A DNA stretch of 64,000 bases from TMED88 sp964515335. Lineage in GTDB: Bacteria > Myxococcota_A > UBA9160 > UBA4427. The stretch spans positions 21,432 through 85,431 of the forward strand of contig CAZETS010000010.1 of assembly GCA_964515335.1 (NCBI GenBank), read 5' to 3'. Within the stretch, counting starts at the first letter, position 1. Every line of letters starts with the position of its first letter. Shown here piece by piece: positions 34,256 to 42,898 of this stretch. Under the pieces are notes generated by a model. That model saw only the letters and a program-made list of their open reading frames with translations, was not told the DNA's origin and did no database searches. The position numbers and the translations under genes were made by a program.

Positions 34256-35251
34256 TCAGCGCCCGGCGCCGACGCGGCGCTCGACGGTGACGCCGTCGCG
34301 TTCGAAGACGACGCCCGAGAGCTTGATCTCGCGCACCGCGTAGCCCTCGATGACGTCGCCCTCGCGCAGCTCGCGGCCGCCCGGCTCGCCCGCCACTTCG
34401 ACCCGGGCGACGCGCCGCTCGGCCCGCGGATGCCAGACCGTCTTGAGCACGGCCACCTCCCGCGAGCGGCTCGATACCGCTGCGCTCGGCGGGGTGTCGG
34501 GGGCGCGCGCCGTCTGCTGCGCGTTCTCCGCGAGCGCGGACGCACCCGTCCGAGCCGCCGCGCTCGAGGCGGTCTCCCTCGCCGGCGCGGGCGGAGCGGC
34601 CGCGGGCGCCCACCTCTCAGGGAGCGAAGCGATCGTGGGCTCCGGGCGCGGAGCCACACGCGGCGCCGGGGCAGCCGGAGCAGCCGGGGCAGGAATCTCG
34701 GGCCGGGCGACGGCTCGAGCCTGCGAGGTCGGAGCCGGGGTCGGAGCCGGGGTCGGAGCCGGTGCCGGCGTGCGGGAGCCCGCGGACGGTGCCCGTGCGA
34801 CGGCGGCACTCGGGGCAGCCGAAGCCGCGCTCTGGCTCGGACTGCCGGCGCGGGAGGCAGGGGGGCGCACGGGGGCGCGTGGCGGGGCCGGGGGGGCGGC
34901 GGCCCGAGCCGGCGCGGCAACCACTCGAGGCAGCGGGGCCGAGCGCAGAGCCGGCCCACCCGCTGCGGCAGCGGGGCCCGTCTCGGGCACCTTGCCGGTT
35001 GCCGGCGGCGCCGCCGCTGGCGCGCCCTGCTCGCCGGCATCCATCGCGCCGAACCGCTCGACCCACACGAGCCCGCCGCCGACCGCGACCAGCAGTCCGG
35101 CGGTGGCCGCCGCCAGCACCGCAATCAACCCCCGCAGCCGGCCGCGCCCCGGGCTCGCCGGCTCGAGGACGCGCGTCTCGAGGTTCGCCGCCTCGGCTTC
35201 CCGGCGCTGGTCGCGCTCGAGCCGGCGCAGTGCGTCGAGGATCGTGCTCAT
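34256..35251 (-). CDS. gspB: GspB-type protein (type II secretion / ExeB-like)
   Basis: A 331-residue single-pass protein. The N-terminus MSTILDALRRLERDQRRE is GspB-typical, and a membrane span follows at about residues 40-65. A long Pro/Ala linker leads to a C-terminal domain (TVWHPRAERRVARVEV, REGDVIEGYAVREIKLSGVVFERDG) like the GspB/PDZ-like periplasmic domain. Its ATG overlaps the gspA stop (ATGA). GspA-GspB is an energy-linked complex that helps place the secretin in the outer membrane. Confidence 0.83.
   Translation of the reverse strand: MSTILDALRRLERDQRREAEAANLETRVLEPASPGRGRLRGLIAVLAAATAGLLVAVGGGLVWVERFGAMDAGEQGAPAAAPPATGKVPETGPAAAAGGPALRSAPLPRVVAAPARAAAPPAPPRAPVRPPASRAGSPSQSAASAAPSAAVARAPSAGSRTPAPAPTPAPTPAPTSQARAVARPEIPAPAAPAAPAPRVAPRPEPTIASLPERWAPAAAPPAPARETASSAAARTGASALAENAQQTARAPDTPPSAAVSSRSREVAVLKTVWHPRAERRVARVEVAGEPGGRELREGDVIEGYAVREIKLSGVVFERDGVTVERRVGAGR
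34729..34762 (-). repeat. 12-bp tandem repeat encoding Ala-Pro-rich linker
   Basis: Three copies of the 12-bp unit TCGGAGCCGGGG (read on the plus strand), the last one diverged, within the gspB linker. On the coding strand it encodes repeated PAPTPAPT-type residues. Likely slippage-made. Confidence 0.75.
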
Positions 35252-37062
35252 CCGGCGGGCGTCCCGAGCCGCGGAGGCGAGTACTCGTCGAGGTCGCCGT
35301 AGAGCAGCATCTGCGTGAGCGGTCCGGCGACGCCGTCGGGATCGAGGCCGTGGCGTCGCTGGAAGCGGCGAATAGCGTCGGCGGTGGGGGCGTCGTAGTC
35401 GCCGGTGATCGCGCCGTCGAAGTCACCCAGGCGCTGCAGGGCTTCCTGGATCCAGAGCACGCCCGCGCCGGAATCCGTCCATCCGATCATCTGCGGCACC
35501 TCGAGGTAGGGCTGCCAGACCAGCCAGGCGTCGCCGATCCACTGCTCCTCGATCGCGGCGAGCGGCACGCGCAGGACTCCGCTCGGTCCGACCCCGACCA
35601 GGTCGCCGACACCCGACGACACGCGGACGAGCGCCACCACGCGAAGCTCGCCCGATGCCGCGCGCAGGGGCAGCAGCGCCGGGTAGTCGAACGAGACGAG
35701 GAGGTCGAGGTCGGGCTCGGGCAGCACCGAGACGGCCAGCCCGCGGCGGGCGAGCTCGCCGACCAGGCCGTCGAACGACTCGGGCACCTCGAGGAGCGGG
35801 GGCAGCCCGTAGAGCTCGAGCACCTCCGAAGCCGCGAGCAAGCGGGCCTCGGCGGGAGCCTGGCGGGCGAGCAGCGCCGCCAGGAACTCGCCCTGTCCCT
35901 CGACCGCCTCGACCGGACCGGGATCCGCCGGCCGCACCAGGGCGGTCGATCCCGACGGTATGCCGACCCACGCCTCCTCGTCGCGAAGCGGCGTGGCACG
36001 CGGGGGCGGCACCACCACGACGGCCGCCGCGGACCCGCCGGCGGCGGGCGTCGTCGCCGAGCTCGTCGGCGGCGGGAGCGGCGGCGCCGCGGCGACCGCC
36101 GGCACCGGCTCGGCCGGCCGGGCCTCCTCGGCCGGTCGTTCAGCCTCCGGAGCGCCCGGCCCGTCCGCGAGCGAGATCCAGAACAGCCCGGCCATTCCCG
36201 CCGACACGGCGAGCGCCGCGCCGATCGCTGCGCGCCGGCGTCGCCCGCCGGGCTCCACCACCCCCGGTACCTCGCGCGCCGCTTGACGCACGAAGCGCGG
36301 CCCGATGCGGTGCGCCCCGCCCGCGTAGCCCGCGAGCAGGGTGCGGTCGGCCAGCACGTTGATGAGCCGCGGCACGCCGCCCGTCAGCCGGTGGATCTCG
36401 CGCAGCGCGGCGTCGCTCAGCACGTCGCGCTCGGCGCCGGCCGCCACGGACAGCCGGTGGCGCACGTAGGCGAGGGTGTCGCGCGGGGGCAGCGGCTCGA
36501 GCCGCCAGCGCACACTCACCCGTTGCCGCAGCTGGCGGAGCGAGTCCGAGTCGAGCTTCTCGTCGAGCTCAGGCTGGCCGAGCAGGATGATCTGGATCAG
36601 CTTCGACGAGTCGGTCTCGAGATTGGACAGCAGGCGCACCTGCTCGAGCGTGCCGGCCGAGAGGTTCTGCGCCTCGTCGATGATCAGCACGACGCGCTTG
36701 CCCGCGGCGTGCTGCGCGAGCAGGAAGCGATTGAGGGCCGAGAGCAGCTGGCGGCGGCTCTGCTGCTCGGAGCCGAGCCCGAACTCCTCGTTGATCGACT
36801 GCAGCAGCTCGTTGGCGCTGCGACTCGGGTTGAAGAGGATCGCGATCTCGCTGTCGCCCTCGATGCGCTCGAGCAGGCTGCGGCAGAGCGTCGTCTTGCC
36901 GGTGCCCACCTCGCCGGTGACGACGATGAACCCCTCGCCCTCCTCGAGGCCATACAGCAGATGCGCCATGGCCTCTCGATGCGAGTCGGCCAAGTAGAGG
37001 AAGCGCGGGCTGGGCGTAAGAGAGAAGGGCTTCTCGCGGAGCCCGTAGAACGCGGTATACAT
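35248..37062 (-). CDS. gspA: GspA/ExeA-type AAA+ ATPase with peptidoglycan-binding domain
   Basis: A 604-residue protein: AAA+ domain at residues 1-270 (opening MYTAFYGLREKPFSLTPSPRF, Walker A GEVGTGKT at 50-57, Walker B LIIDEAQNL), one membrane span near residue 285-305, a periplasmic C39-like portion, and a C-terminal peptidoglycan-binding domain at about 535-590 (IQEALQRLGDFDGAITGDYDAPT). Matches ExeA of type II secretion. No other T2SS genes are in the window. Confidence 0.88.
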   Translation of the reverse strand: MYTAFYGLREKPFSLTPSPRFLYLADSHREAMAHLLYGLEEGEGFIVVTGEVGTGKTTLCRSLLERIEGDSEIAILFNPSRSANELLQSINEEFGLGSEQQSRRQLLSALNRFLLAQHAAGKRVVLIIDEAQNLSAGTLEQVRLLSNLETDSSKLIQIILLGQPELDEKLDSDSLRQLRQRVSVRWRLEPLPPRDTLAYVRHRLSVAAGAERDVLSDAALREIHRLTGGVPRLINVLADRTLLAGYAGGAHRIGPRFVRQAAREVPGVVEPGGRRRRAAIGAALAVSAGMAGLFWISLADGPGAPEAERPAEEARPAEPVPAVAAAPPLPPPTSSATTPAAGGSAAAVVVVPPPRATPLRDEEAWVGIPSGSTALVRPADPGPVEAVEGQGEFLAALLARQAPAEARLLAASEVLELYGLPPLLEVPESFDGLVGELARRGLAVSVLPEPDLDLLVSFDYPALLPLRAASGELRVVALVRVSSGVGDLVGVGPSGVLRVPLAAIEEQWIGDAWLVWQPYLEVPQMIGWTDSGAGVLWIQEALQRLGDFDGAITGDYDAPTADAIRRFQRRHGLDPDGVAGPLTQMLLYGDLDEYSPPRLGTPAG

Positions 37063-37116
37063 GCTGGCTGACCCGGTGGGGGAGTGTAACCGATCGACTC
37101 AGGAGTCCGGCACGAG

Positions 37117-37983
37117 ATGGCACAGCCCGTCGTCGGCATCGATGTCGGCGCCACGCTCGCCAAACTTGCGGTGCGCGAGCCGAGCGGTGCACTCCGATAC
37201 GCGTTCGTTCCCGCCCGGGCCCTCGACGAGGTGTCGCGTCGGGTGCGCGAACTCTCGCCGCGCGGCGTCGGGCTGACCGGCTGCGGGGCGAACACGCTGG
37301 AGCAGTACCTGGAAAAGACCCCGCACCGCCTCGTCGAGTTCGAGGCCTGGGCGCTCGGGGCCCGAGAGCTGCTGCGCGGCCTGCAGATCGACCAATCCGC
37401 CCCGTACCTGCTGGTTTCGCTCGGCACGGGCACCTCGGTGCTGCGCATCGAGGGCGAGAGCGTCACCCGGCTCGGCGGCACCGCGCTCGGAGGCGGCACG
37501 GTGCTGGGCCTCGGCGTCGCGCTGGCAGGCTGCGCGAGCTACGAGGAGCTCTGCGAGCTGGCGCGCCGCGGCCAACGCGGCAACGTCGACCTGCTGATCG
37601 GCGACATCTACGGACCCGGCGAGATCGCCCTGCCGGGCGATGCCACGGCCGCCGCCTTCGGCAACCTCGCGCGCCGACTCACGGGCGAGCGCCTCGGCGA
37701 CGACCCGGCGGCGGCGAGCGCGGCCGAGCCCGCGGATCTCGCTGCCGCCGTGATGAGCCTGGTGGGCGAGAACGTCGCGCTGCTGGTCGGCGGCCTGGCG
37801 TCCCACGCCGGCGTGCGACGCGTCGTCTTCGGGGGCGCGACGCTGCCAGGCAACGAAACCCTCCGCGCGGTGCTCACGCAGGTGAGCAGCGCGATCGGCC
37901 TCGAGCCGATCCTGCTCGACGAGGGCGGTTACGCGGGCGCGCTCGGCGCCCTCGGCTACGCGTTGGCGGCCGTCGCCGAGTAG
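37117..37983 (+). CDS. coaW: Pantothenate kinase, type II
   Basis: Phosphorylates pantothenate, the first step to CoA. The 288-residue protein has the type II signatures GIDVGATLAKLAV, VGLTGCGANTL, SLGTGTSVLRI, GGTALGGGTVLGLG, then SYEELCELARRGQRGNVDLLIGDIYG and the DATAAAFGNLA segment. Type II PanK is typical of eukaryotes and some Firmicutes and is an unusual form for a proteobacterial-type genome. ATG 37117 is 54 bases from the divergent gspA. Confidence 0.87.
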   Translation: MAQPVVGIDVGATLAKLAVREPSGALRYAFVPARALDEVSRRVRELSPRGVGLTGCGANTLEQYLEKTPHRLVEFEAWALGARELLRGLQIDQSAPYLLVSLGTGTSVLRIEGESVTRLGGTALGGGTVLGLGVALAGCASYEELCELARRGQRGNVDLLIGDIYGPGEIALPGDATAAAFGNLARRLTGERLGDDPAAASAAEPADLAAAVMSLVGENVALLVGGLASHAGVRRVVFGGATLPGNETLRAVLTQVSSAIGLEPILLDEGGYAGALGALGYALAAVAE

Positions 37984-38004
37984 GAGCCCCACCCGAGACG
38001 GGCC

Positions 38005-38036
38005 GCGCCCGCAGCGGGCGTCGCCGCTGCGGGCGC
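38005..38036. terminator. Strong GC hairpin, likely bidirectional terminator
   Basis: A perfect 13-bp inverted repeat (GCGCCCGCAGCGG, complement on the right) with a 6-base loop lies between the convergent coaW and AMIN-protein genes. No T-run follows on either strand, so intrinsic termination is inferred from the strength and place. Confidence 0.65.
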
Positions 38037-38054
38037 GGGGAGTCGAGACGGCAG

Positions 38055-39614
38055 CTACTGAGGCTCGCGGATGACCGGCTCGGTGGGTCCGTCGTCCTCG
38101 GGCCGGTTCATGTTGCGCACGGCGCGCTGGGTGCGCGCGATCGCGGCGCGCTGCACCCGCAGCTCCTCGGTCTGAGCGGCCACCTGCCGTTCGAGGCGCT
38201 CGCGCGCGTCGTTGACCTCGTCGAATCGCGACTCGAGGCTCGCCATCCTTCGCTCCATCTCGCGAACCATCCGCATGACCTCGTCGTCTCCCTCGATCTC
38301 GCCGCCGAGCCCGGCCAACGCCGTTCCGATCGCCGGCGCACCGACGCCCTCGACGAGCGTGTCGGCCTCGCCCGGTGTCACGCCGCTGTCGCCGATCAGC
38401 AGGCCGTCCGCGAGAGGCGCGGCGGGCTTCTCCTCATCGTCTTCCTCCATCCCGACTCCCCCGATCTCGACCTCGGGCGGGTTGGCGATCGCGTCCTGCA
38501 GCGTCTCGCCCGCATAGTCGGGCGTCGGCGGCTCGGAGTGGCTCGAGCTTCCGGCGGCGAGGCCCGAGAACGGGTTGTCGTCGGCGGCCCCGGTGACCGG
38601 CGCCCCCTCGTCGACGGCCTCCTCGTCCTCGTCGTCGAGGGCGCCTTCGCCGCGCCGCCGCATGTAGACGACGCCGGCACCGGCCAGCACCACCAGGCCG
38701 ACGATGGCGGCCACGCTGCCCACCCCCATCCCCGCATCGGTGGACGCCGCGGCCCGGTCGGTGGTGACCGGCGGCTTGCTTGCCGCGATGCGCTCGGCGG
38801 CGGGCACGGGGCGTCCCGCCCGCTCGCGGTCGGGATCGCCCTGCATGTTCATCCCCATCGTGGGCAGGCCGCCCTCGCTCGGCTCGGCGCCGGGCGCCTG
38901 CTCGCCCGGCGAGACCGCTGCCCGGGCGACGGGAGCCGGCCCGGCACCCCGAGTCGTCCCCGGCTTCGCGGCAGCGGGGGCGGGCGGCGACACGGCGGCG
39001 ATCGCCTTGGGCTGTTGCGGAGAGGGGCTCGGCACAGCGGGAGTCGGCTTCGGGGGCTTCGCGGCGGCGGGCGCCTTCGCGGGCCTGGCCACGGGCTCGG
39101 GCTGCTCGACCGTCTCGGCCCTGGCGACCTGCTTCGGCTGGGGCTTGCTGGACGGCTGGGGCTTGCTGGCTGGCTTGGCCTGGTTGGCGGCTTGCTGGCC
39201 GGCCGGGCGCAGCACGTCGAGCACGATCCGCGGCGGGCTCGCGAGGATCATCTCCTTGAGGTTCAGGCCGTCCTGTACGAGCTCGATCCGGGCCACCGAA
39301 CCGCCGCCCTCGGGCGTGATCCGCACCAGCCCGATCAGCGACTTCTGCGAGTGGACCTTGCGCGGGATCGAGGTGGCGTCGAGCGAGACCACGAGCTCCT
39401 GCCCGCCGCCCTCGGCGGTCGCGCGCTCGATCCGGTAGCCCGTGGGCCGATCGAGCTCGAACACCACGCGCGTGTAGTCGGGGTGGGCGCCGATCCGCAG
39501 ATCGACGACCTCCGAGGCAAGCGCCGGAGCGCCCGCCAGCAACCCGATCATCGTGAGCAGACACGCGGCTCGGCGCGTTCGCGACCGTCCCCTGTCCCCG
39601 CTGCCATTTGCCAT
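38055..39614 (-). CDS. AMIN-domain / FimV-HubP-like membrane protein
   Basis: A 519-residue protein from ATG 39614 (GGGAG eight bases upstream). It has a signal peptide (RAACLLTMIGLLAGAPALA), an AMIN domain at about residues 30-120 (VDLRIGAHPDYTRVVFELDRP), which binds peptidoglycan, a Pro/Lys/Ala linker to about 300, a membrane span (VAAIVGLVVLAGAGVVYM), an acidic cytoplasmic region and a C-terminal coiled coil (REMERRMASLESRFDEVNDARERLERQV). Such a layout resembles FimV/HubP, which organises the pole, but the homology is only by architecture. Confidence 0.75.
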   Translation of the reverse strand: MANGSGDRGRSRTRRAACLLTMIGLLAGAPALASEVVDLRIGAHPDYTRVVFELDRPTGYRIERATAEGGGQELVVSLDATSIPRKVHSQKSLIGLVRITPEGGGSVARIELVQDGLNLKEMILASPPRIVLDVLRPAGQQAANQAKPASKPQPSSKPQPKQVARAETVEQPEPVARPAKAPAAAKPPKPTPAVPSPSPQQPKAIAAVSPPAPAAAKPGTTRGAGPAPVARAAVSPGEQAPGAEPSEGGLPTMGMNMQGDPDRERAGRPVPAAERIAASKPPVTTDRAAASTDAGMGVGSVAAIVGLVVLAGAGVVYMRRRGEGALDDEDEEAVDEGAPVTGAADDNPFSGLAAGSSSHSEPPTPDYAGETLQDAIANPPEVEIGGVGMEEDDEEKPAAPLADGLLIGDSGVTPGEADTLVEGVGAPAIGTALAGLGGEIEGDDEVMRMVREMERRMASLESRFDEVNDARERLERQVAAQTEELRVQRAAIARTQRAVRNMNRPEDDGPTEPVIREPQ

Positions 39615-40069
39615 CACGTTGACTCCCTCGCTCAGCCGATCCAACGGATCGGTGGGCCGCCGCCGTCCATCGCTGCCCCGTGCACGCAACGCACCGCTAC
39701 GACGCAACATTCATCGGAACGGGCGACACCCGTGTCGACCGTGTCCAGTGGGTGCAGGGGGGTGAATGGGTGGAGTGAGGGGGTGAATCGCTGGAGAGTG
39801 GGGACAGGCCAGAGCCGACTGAGTCGAGGGCCAACAGCGGGAAGCGGATGGCCGGTGTCGGATCCACCGGCGCGGCGCGGCTGCCGGCCGGCAATCGACT
39901 ACCGCGGGTGGCAATGGCAACGCCGACGGTCCGCCGAGCGCCGACCACGCGCCTACACCCCTGACCCATCCCGAACGTCCCCCACGTCGGTACGGCTCGA
40001 ACCTCCGGCCGCGAAGTCCCCGTGCGGCCGGCTCTATTCGGCGGACCGTACCACGGCGGCGCCCGCCAG
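39615..40069. other. Intergenic region with short direct repeats
   Basis: A 455-bp space upstream of the AMIN protein gene and downstream of the ArsA genes. GGGTGAAT occurs at 39760 and 39781, 21 bp apart, each followed by a xGxTGGAG-like tail, so the paired unit is 16 bp. No gene is supported here. Confidence 0.4.
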
Positions 40070-41230
40070 TCAGGGGGCGAAGGACAGCTCGAGCACGCCG
40101 TCGCGCAGCTCGACGCGCTCGATCTCGCGCCCCTCGATCGAGGTCGGCAGGGCGATGCGCCGGGAGGCGTCGCGGACGTGAACGAGCACCTCGGGCCCGA
40201 CCCGCGTCACCTCGATCTCCTCCTTGCTGGCGCCGGGAAGCGCGATCTCCATCACTGTCGAATGACCGCTTTTCCTCAATCGGATCGGGCGGTTGCGCGT
40301 GAACGCCGACGCCGGATCGCGGTCGCCGAAGAGGCCCGCCCCGAGCTCGCCGAGCGCGGCGGCGCCGATCACCTCGCGGTCGCGCAGGGGAGCCCGCAGG
40401 ATCGGCACCGGGAACGACGCCTCGATGTCGGCGAGCTCGCGCCGCTCGCGCTCGGCCCAGCGCGCCATGAAGCCCGCGCCGGCCTCTTCGGGGAGCACGC
40501 GGTTGACCAGCACCGCGTCGGTCGCCACCCCGTAGAGGCTCAGGTAGGCGAACGAGCGGCGGGTCTCCGCGACCACCACACGGGCTGGATTCACCACGAG
40601 TCGCGCCGTGGTGCGGTCGCCGTCCAGCAGGATCTGCCGCACGTCCTCGACGTCGCGGTACAGCCGCTCGAAGGCGTCGAAGAACTCCTCGCGCGGCAGC
40701 AGTCGGTCGGAGCCGAGCCGCCGCACCAGCGGACGCAGCAGCCGGACCCCGCGCCGCTCGAGGTCGAAGAAGTGCTCCATGAAGACCCGCAGGGCGTCCG
40801 GGAAGCGCAGCAGGCGCAGCGTCGAGCCGGTCGGCGCGCAGTCGACCACGCAGACGTCGAAGTCACCGCTGGCCTCGACGTCCCGCACTGCGCGCAGCGC
40901 GATCAGCTCCTCGAGCCCCGGAAACACCAGCAGCTCCTCGGCGACCAGCGGGTCGATGCCGTCGCGCATCAGCTCGCGCAGCCAGCCCCGGATGTCCTGC
41001 CAGGCCCTGTCGAGCTCGGCGAGCACCTCGATTTCCTGGGCGACGACGCCCGGCGCCACCTCGGTGGGGCGCGCGCCGATCGGCCGCCCGAGCGCATCGC
41101 CGAGGCTGTGGGCCGCGTCGGTCGACAGCACGAACACGCGGTGGCCGTGCCGCGCCGCCCCCAACGCCGTCGCGAGGGCAAGGGTCGTCTTGCCGACGCC
41201 CCCCTTGCCGGTGTGGAGAAGCACGCGCAT
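40070..41230 (-). CDS. ArsA/Get3-like ATPase with C-terminal small-HSP-like domain
   Basis: A 386-residue P-loop ATPase of the ArsA/Get3 family: Walker A GKGGVGKTT at residues 8-16, the A-loop STDAAHSLGDAL, DCAPTGSTLR, and NPARVVVAE with the segment VLVNRVLPEEAG. The last 80 residues (VMEIALPGASKEEIEVTRVGPEVLVHV) resemble the alpha-crystallin-like tail of bacterial ArsA homologues. The arsenic-binding cysteines are absent, so arsenite pumping is unlikely; a role in chaperoning proteins is more likely. Its ATG overlaps the stop of the second copy (ATGA). Confidence 0.85.
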   Translation of the reverse strand: MRVLLHTGKGGVGKTTLALATALGAARHGHRVFVLSTDAAHSLGDALGRPIGARPTEVAPGVVAQEIEVLAELDRAWQDIRGWLRELMRDGIDPLVAEELLVFPGLEELIALRAVRDVEASGDFDVCVVDCAPTGSTLRLLRFPDALRVFMEHFFDLERRGVRLLRPLVRRLGSDRLLPREEFFDAFERLYRDVEDVRQILLDGDRTTARLVVNPARVVVAETRRSFAYLSLYGVATDAVLVNRVLPEEAGAGFMARWAERERRELADIEASFPVPILRAPLRDREVIGAAALGELGAGLFGDRDPASAFTRNRPIRLRKSGHSTVMEIALPGASKEEIEVTRVGPEVLVHVRDASRRIALPTSIEGREIERVELRDGVLELSFAP

Positions 41231-42423
41231 CAGGACGCCTGCGGGGCGATCGGCGCGGGCGGCTCGAACTCGACGACGAGCTCGCCGTCCGAGAGCCGCG
41301 CGCCGCAGAGGTGCGCGGCCGCGATCCGGCCGGGCAGCAGCAGGGCCCGTCGCCGCGCTCCGACGCGCACGACCAGCTCGTCGTCGACGACCGACACGTC
41401 GAGCTCCTCGGCGTCGGCGCCCGGCAGCGGGAGACGCACGCGATAGCCCGAGTCGCTGGCGTCGTAGTGGACGGCAGCCGGCTCGCCCAGCACCGCGGCC
41501 GGGGCCCGCTCGCCGAACATCGCAGCCGCGTGGGCGGAGAGCCGCTCGAGCCCCACCACCTCGTCGTCCTGCAGCGGCGCCGTCAGCACCGGCAGGGGCG
41601 CGAAGTGGCCGCACACTTCGTCGAAGCGCTCGACCTGCAGCTTCGCCCAGTCGCGAAAGAACACCTCCTCGGCGGCCTCGACGGGCAGCACGCGATTCAT
41701 CACCACGGCGTCGCAGCCGATCTCGAAGAGCGACAGGTCGCGATGCGCGCGGCGCGCCTCGTCGATCACCATGCGCTCGGGCGTGACCACGAGCCGCGCA
41801 GTCGTGCCCGGATCGAGCAGCCGCTCGCGCAGCCGGCGCAGGGTGCGGTAGAGCAGGCGCTCGGCGTCCCGAAACACCCGCCCGTCGGGCAGGGGCACCG
41901 GAACCACCCCGGTGGCCAGCGGCGTCACCACGCTGGCCACCGCGCGCTGCAGCCGCAGCAGCACGCGCACGGCCCCGTGCGAGACCTCGGGCAGCGTGAC
42001 CAGGCGCAGCGTGCTGTCGGTCGGCGCGCAGTCGACGACGATCAGGTCGCGATCACCCTGCCGGGCCAGCTCGTCGACCGCGGCCAGGGTGGCCAGCTCC
42101 TCGGCGCCAGGCAGCAGCGCCAGCTCTTCGGCGACGACGTCCTCGATGCCCTGGTAGCGGAAGAGCGCCACCAGGTAGTCGCGAATCGCGCCCCAGTGGC
42201 GGGTCAGCTCGGCACGGGCGTCGATCTCGACGGCCTCGAGCCGCTCGGCGATGCGGCGCGGGGGGGGGGCGCCCCCCCCCCCCCCCACCCCCCCCCCGCG
42301 GGGGGGCGGGGGCGCCGCCGCCCCCCGCCCCCCCCCCCCCGACTCGGCGGCCCGCACGGCGGTCGCCGCCGACGTGGTGGTCTTGCCGACACCGCCCTTG
42401 CCCGTATACAGGATGACGCGCAC
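41230..42423 (-). CDS. ArsA/Get3-like ATPase (second copy, with corrupted segment)
   Basis: A 397-residue paralogue of the downstream gene with the same order: GKGGVGKTT at residues 8-16, DCAPTDSTLR, MNRVLPVEAAEE and a C-terminal alpha-crystallin-like tail. Residues 29-56 are encoded by an 89-bp G/C-only stretch and read as Gly, Ala, Pro and Arg. In the first copy this segment is the STDAAHSL switch region. The segment length is exactly conserved, so the frame survives, but the protein as written would lack a functional switch I. It is probably a sequencing artefact. Confidence 0.8.
   Translation of the reverse strand: MRVILYTGKGGVGKTTTSAATAVRAAESGGGGRGAAAPPPPRGGGVGGGGGAPPPRRIAERLEAVEIDARAELTRHWGAIRDYLVALFRYQGIEDVVAEELALLPGAEELATLAAVDELARQGDRDLIVVDCAPTDSTLRLVTLPEVSHGAVRVLLRLQRAVASVVTPLATGVVPVPLPDGRVFRDAERLLYRTLRRLRERLLDPGTTARLVVTPERMVIDEARRAHRDLSLFEIGCDAVVMNRVLPVEAAEEVFFRDWAKLQVERFDEVCGHFAPLPVLTAPLQDDEVVGLERLSAHAAAMFGERAPAAVLGEPAAVHYDASDSGYRVRLPLPGADAEELDVSVVDDELVVRVGARRRALLLPGRIAAAHLCGARLSDGELVVEFEPPAPIAPQAS
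42253..42341. other. G/C homopolymer-like corrupted stretch inside arsA copy 2
   Basis: 89 bases with one A and otherwise only G and C, including runs of ten or more of one base. It replaces the region between the P-loop and the conserved central part. The matching length with the paralogue suggests wrong base calls, not an insertion. Confidence 0.85.
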
Positions 42424-42435
42424 GGCGCCACGGTA

Positions 42436-42774
42436 TCACGCGGCGCTGGCGACTCCCCGGGCCGCCGGGCTCTCGACGACCGGCGCACGCGCCGCCTGCA
42501 GCCGCGGCCGTGCCGGACGCCGGCCCTGGACGGACCCACGCGGCGCCGCTCGCCACGTCCAGCGGTGGGCGCAGCGCGGACACTCCGCGAGATGCAGCGT
42601 GTCGGCGCCTGCGGCGACCTGATCAGCGCCTGCGGCGACCTCGTCAGCGCCCGCGGCGACCTGATCAGCGCCCGCGGCGACCTCATCAAAGAACACGTCG
42701 CTGCTGTGGCAGACCGGACATCCGGGTGATGGGGCCGTCGAACCGATCAAACCGAGCTGGGGGGCGGTACTCAT
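42436..42774 (-). CDS. Zinc-ribbon-like protein with four heptapeptide repeats
   Basis: A 112-residue protein from ATG 42774 (GGAGGAG six bases upstream). It has two CxxC knuckles, CPVC near residue 20 and CPRC near 65, which suggest a zinc ribbon. Between them four repeats of VAAGAD[QE/T] are inserted, each made by a 21-bp unit. The C-terminus is Arg/Ala/Pro-rich. It ends 12 bases before the arsA copy-2 start, so it may be co-transcribed with both ATPases. Confidence 0.7.
   Translation of the reverse strand: MSTAPQLGLIGSTAPSPGCPVCHSSDVFFDEVAAGADQVAAGADEVAAGADQVAAGADTLHLAECPRCAHRWTWRAAPRGSVQGRRPARPRLQAARAPVVESPAARGVASAA
42600..42683 (-). repeat. 21-bp tandem repeat (4 copies) in the zinc-ribbon gene
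   Basis: Four 21-bp units start at 42600, 42621, 42642 and 42663, differing at two or three positions. The unit keeps the frame and adds seven residues each (VAAGADQ type). Copy number may vary between strains. Confidence 0.85.
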
Positions 42775-42898
42775 CAAGGGCTCCTCCGATCATCGTATGA
42801 CCAGAGGAAACACCTCCCCCGTGACGAATCGGGTCACGATGCCGCGAAGAATTCGCGAAGATGCCCCCTCGGCGGTCGCGGGGGCGAAGCGATCCGCT

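Noticed and set aside
38538..40181. Long plus-strand open frame opposite the AMIN protein gene
   Set aside because: Antisense of a gene with clear AMIN and membrane features; no domain seen.
42259..42341. Natural poly-Gly/Pro linker in ArsA
   Set aside because: The paralogue has a normal switch segment of the same length; base composition fits an artefact.
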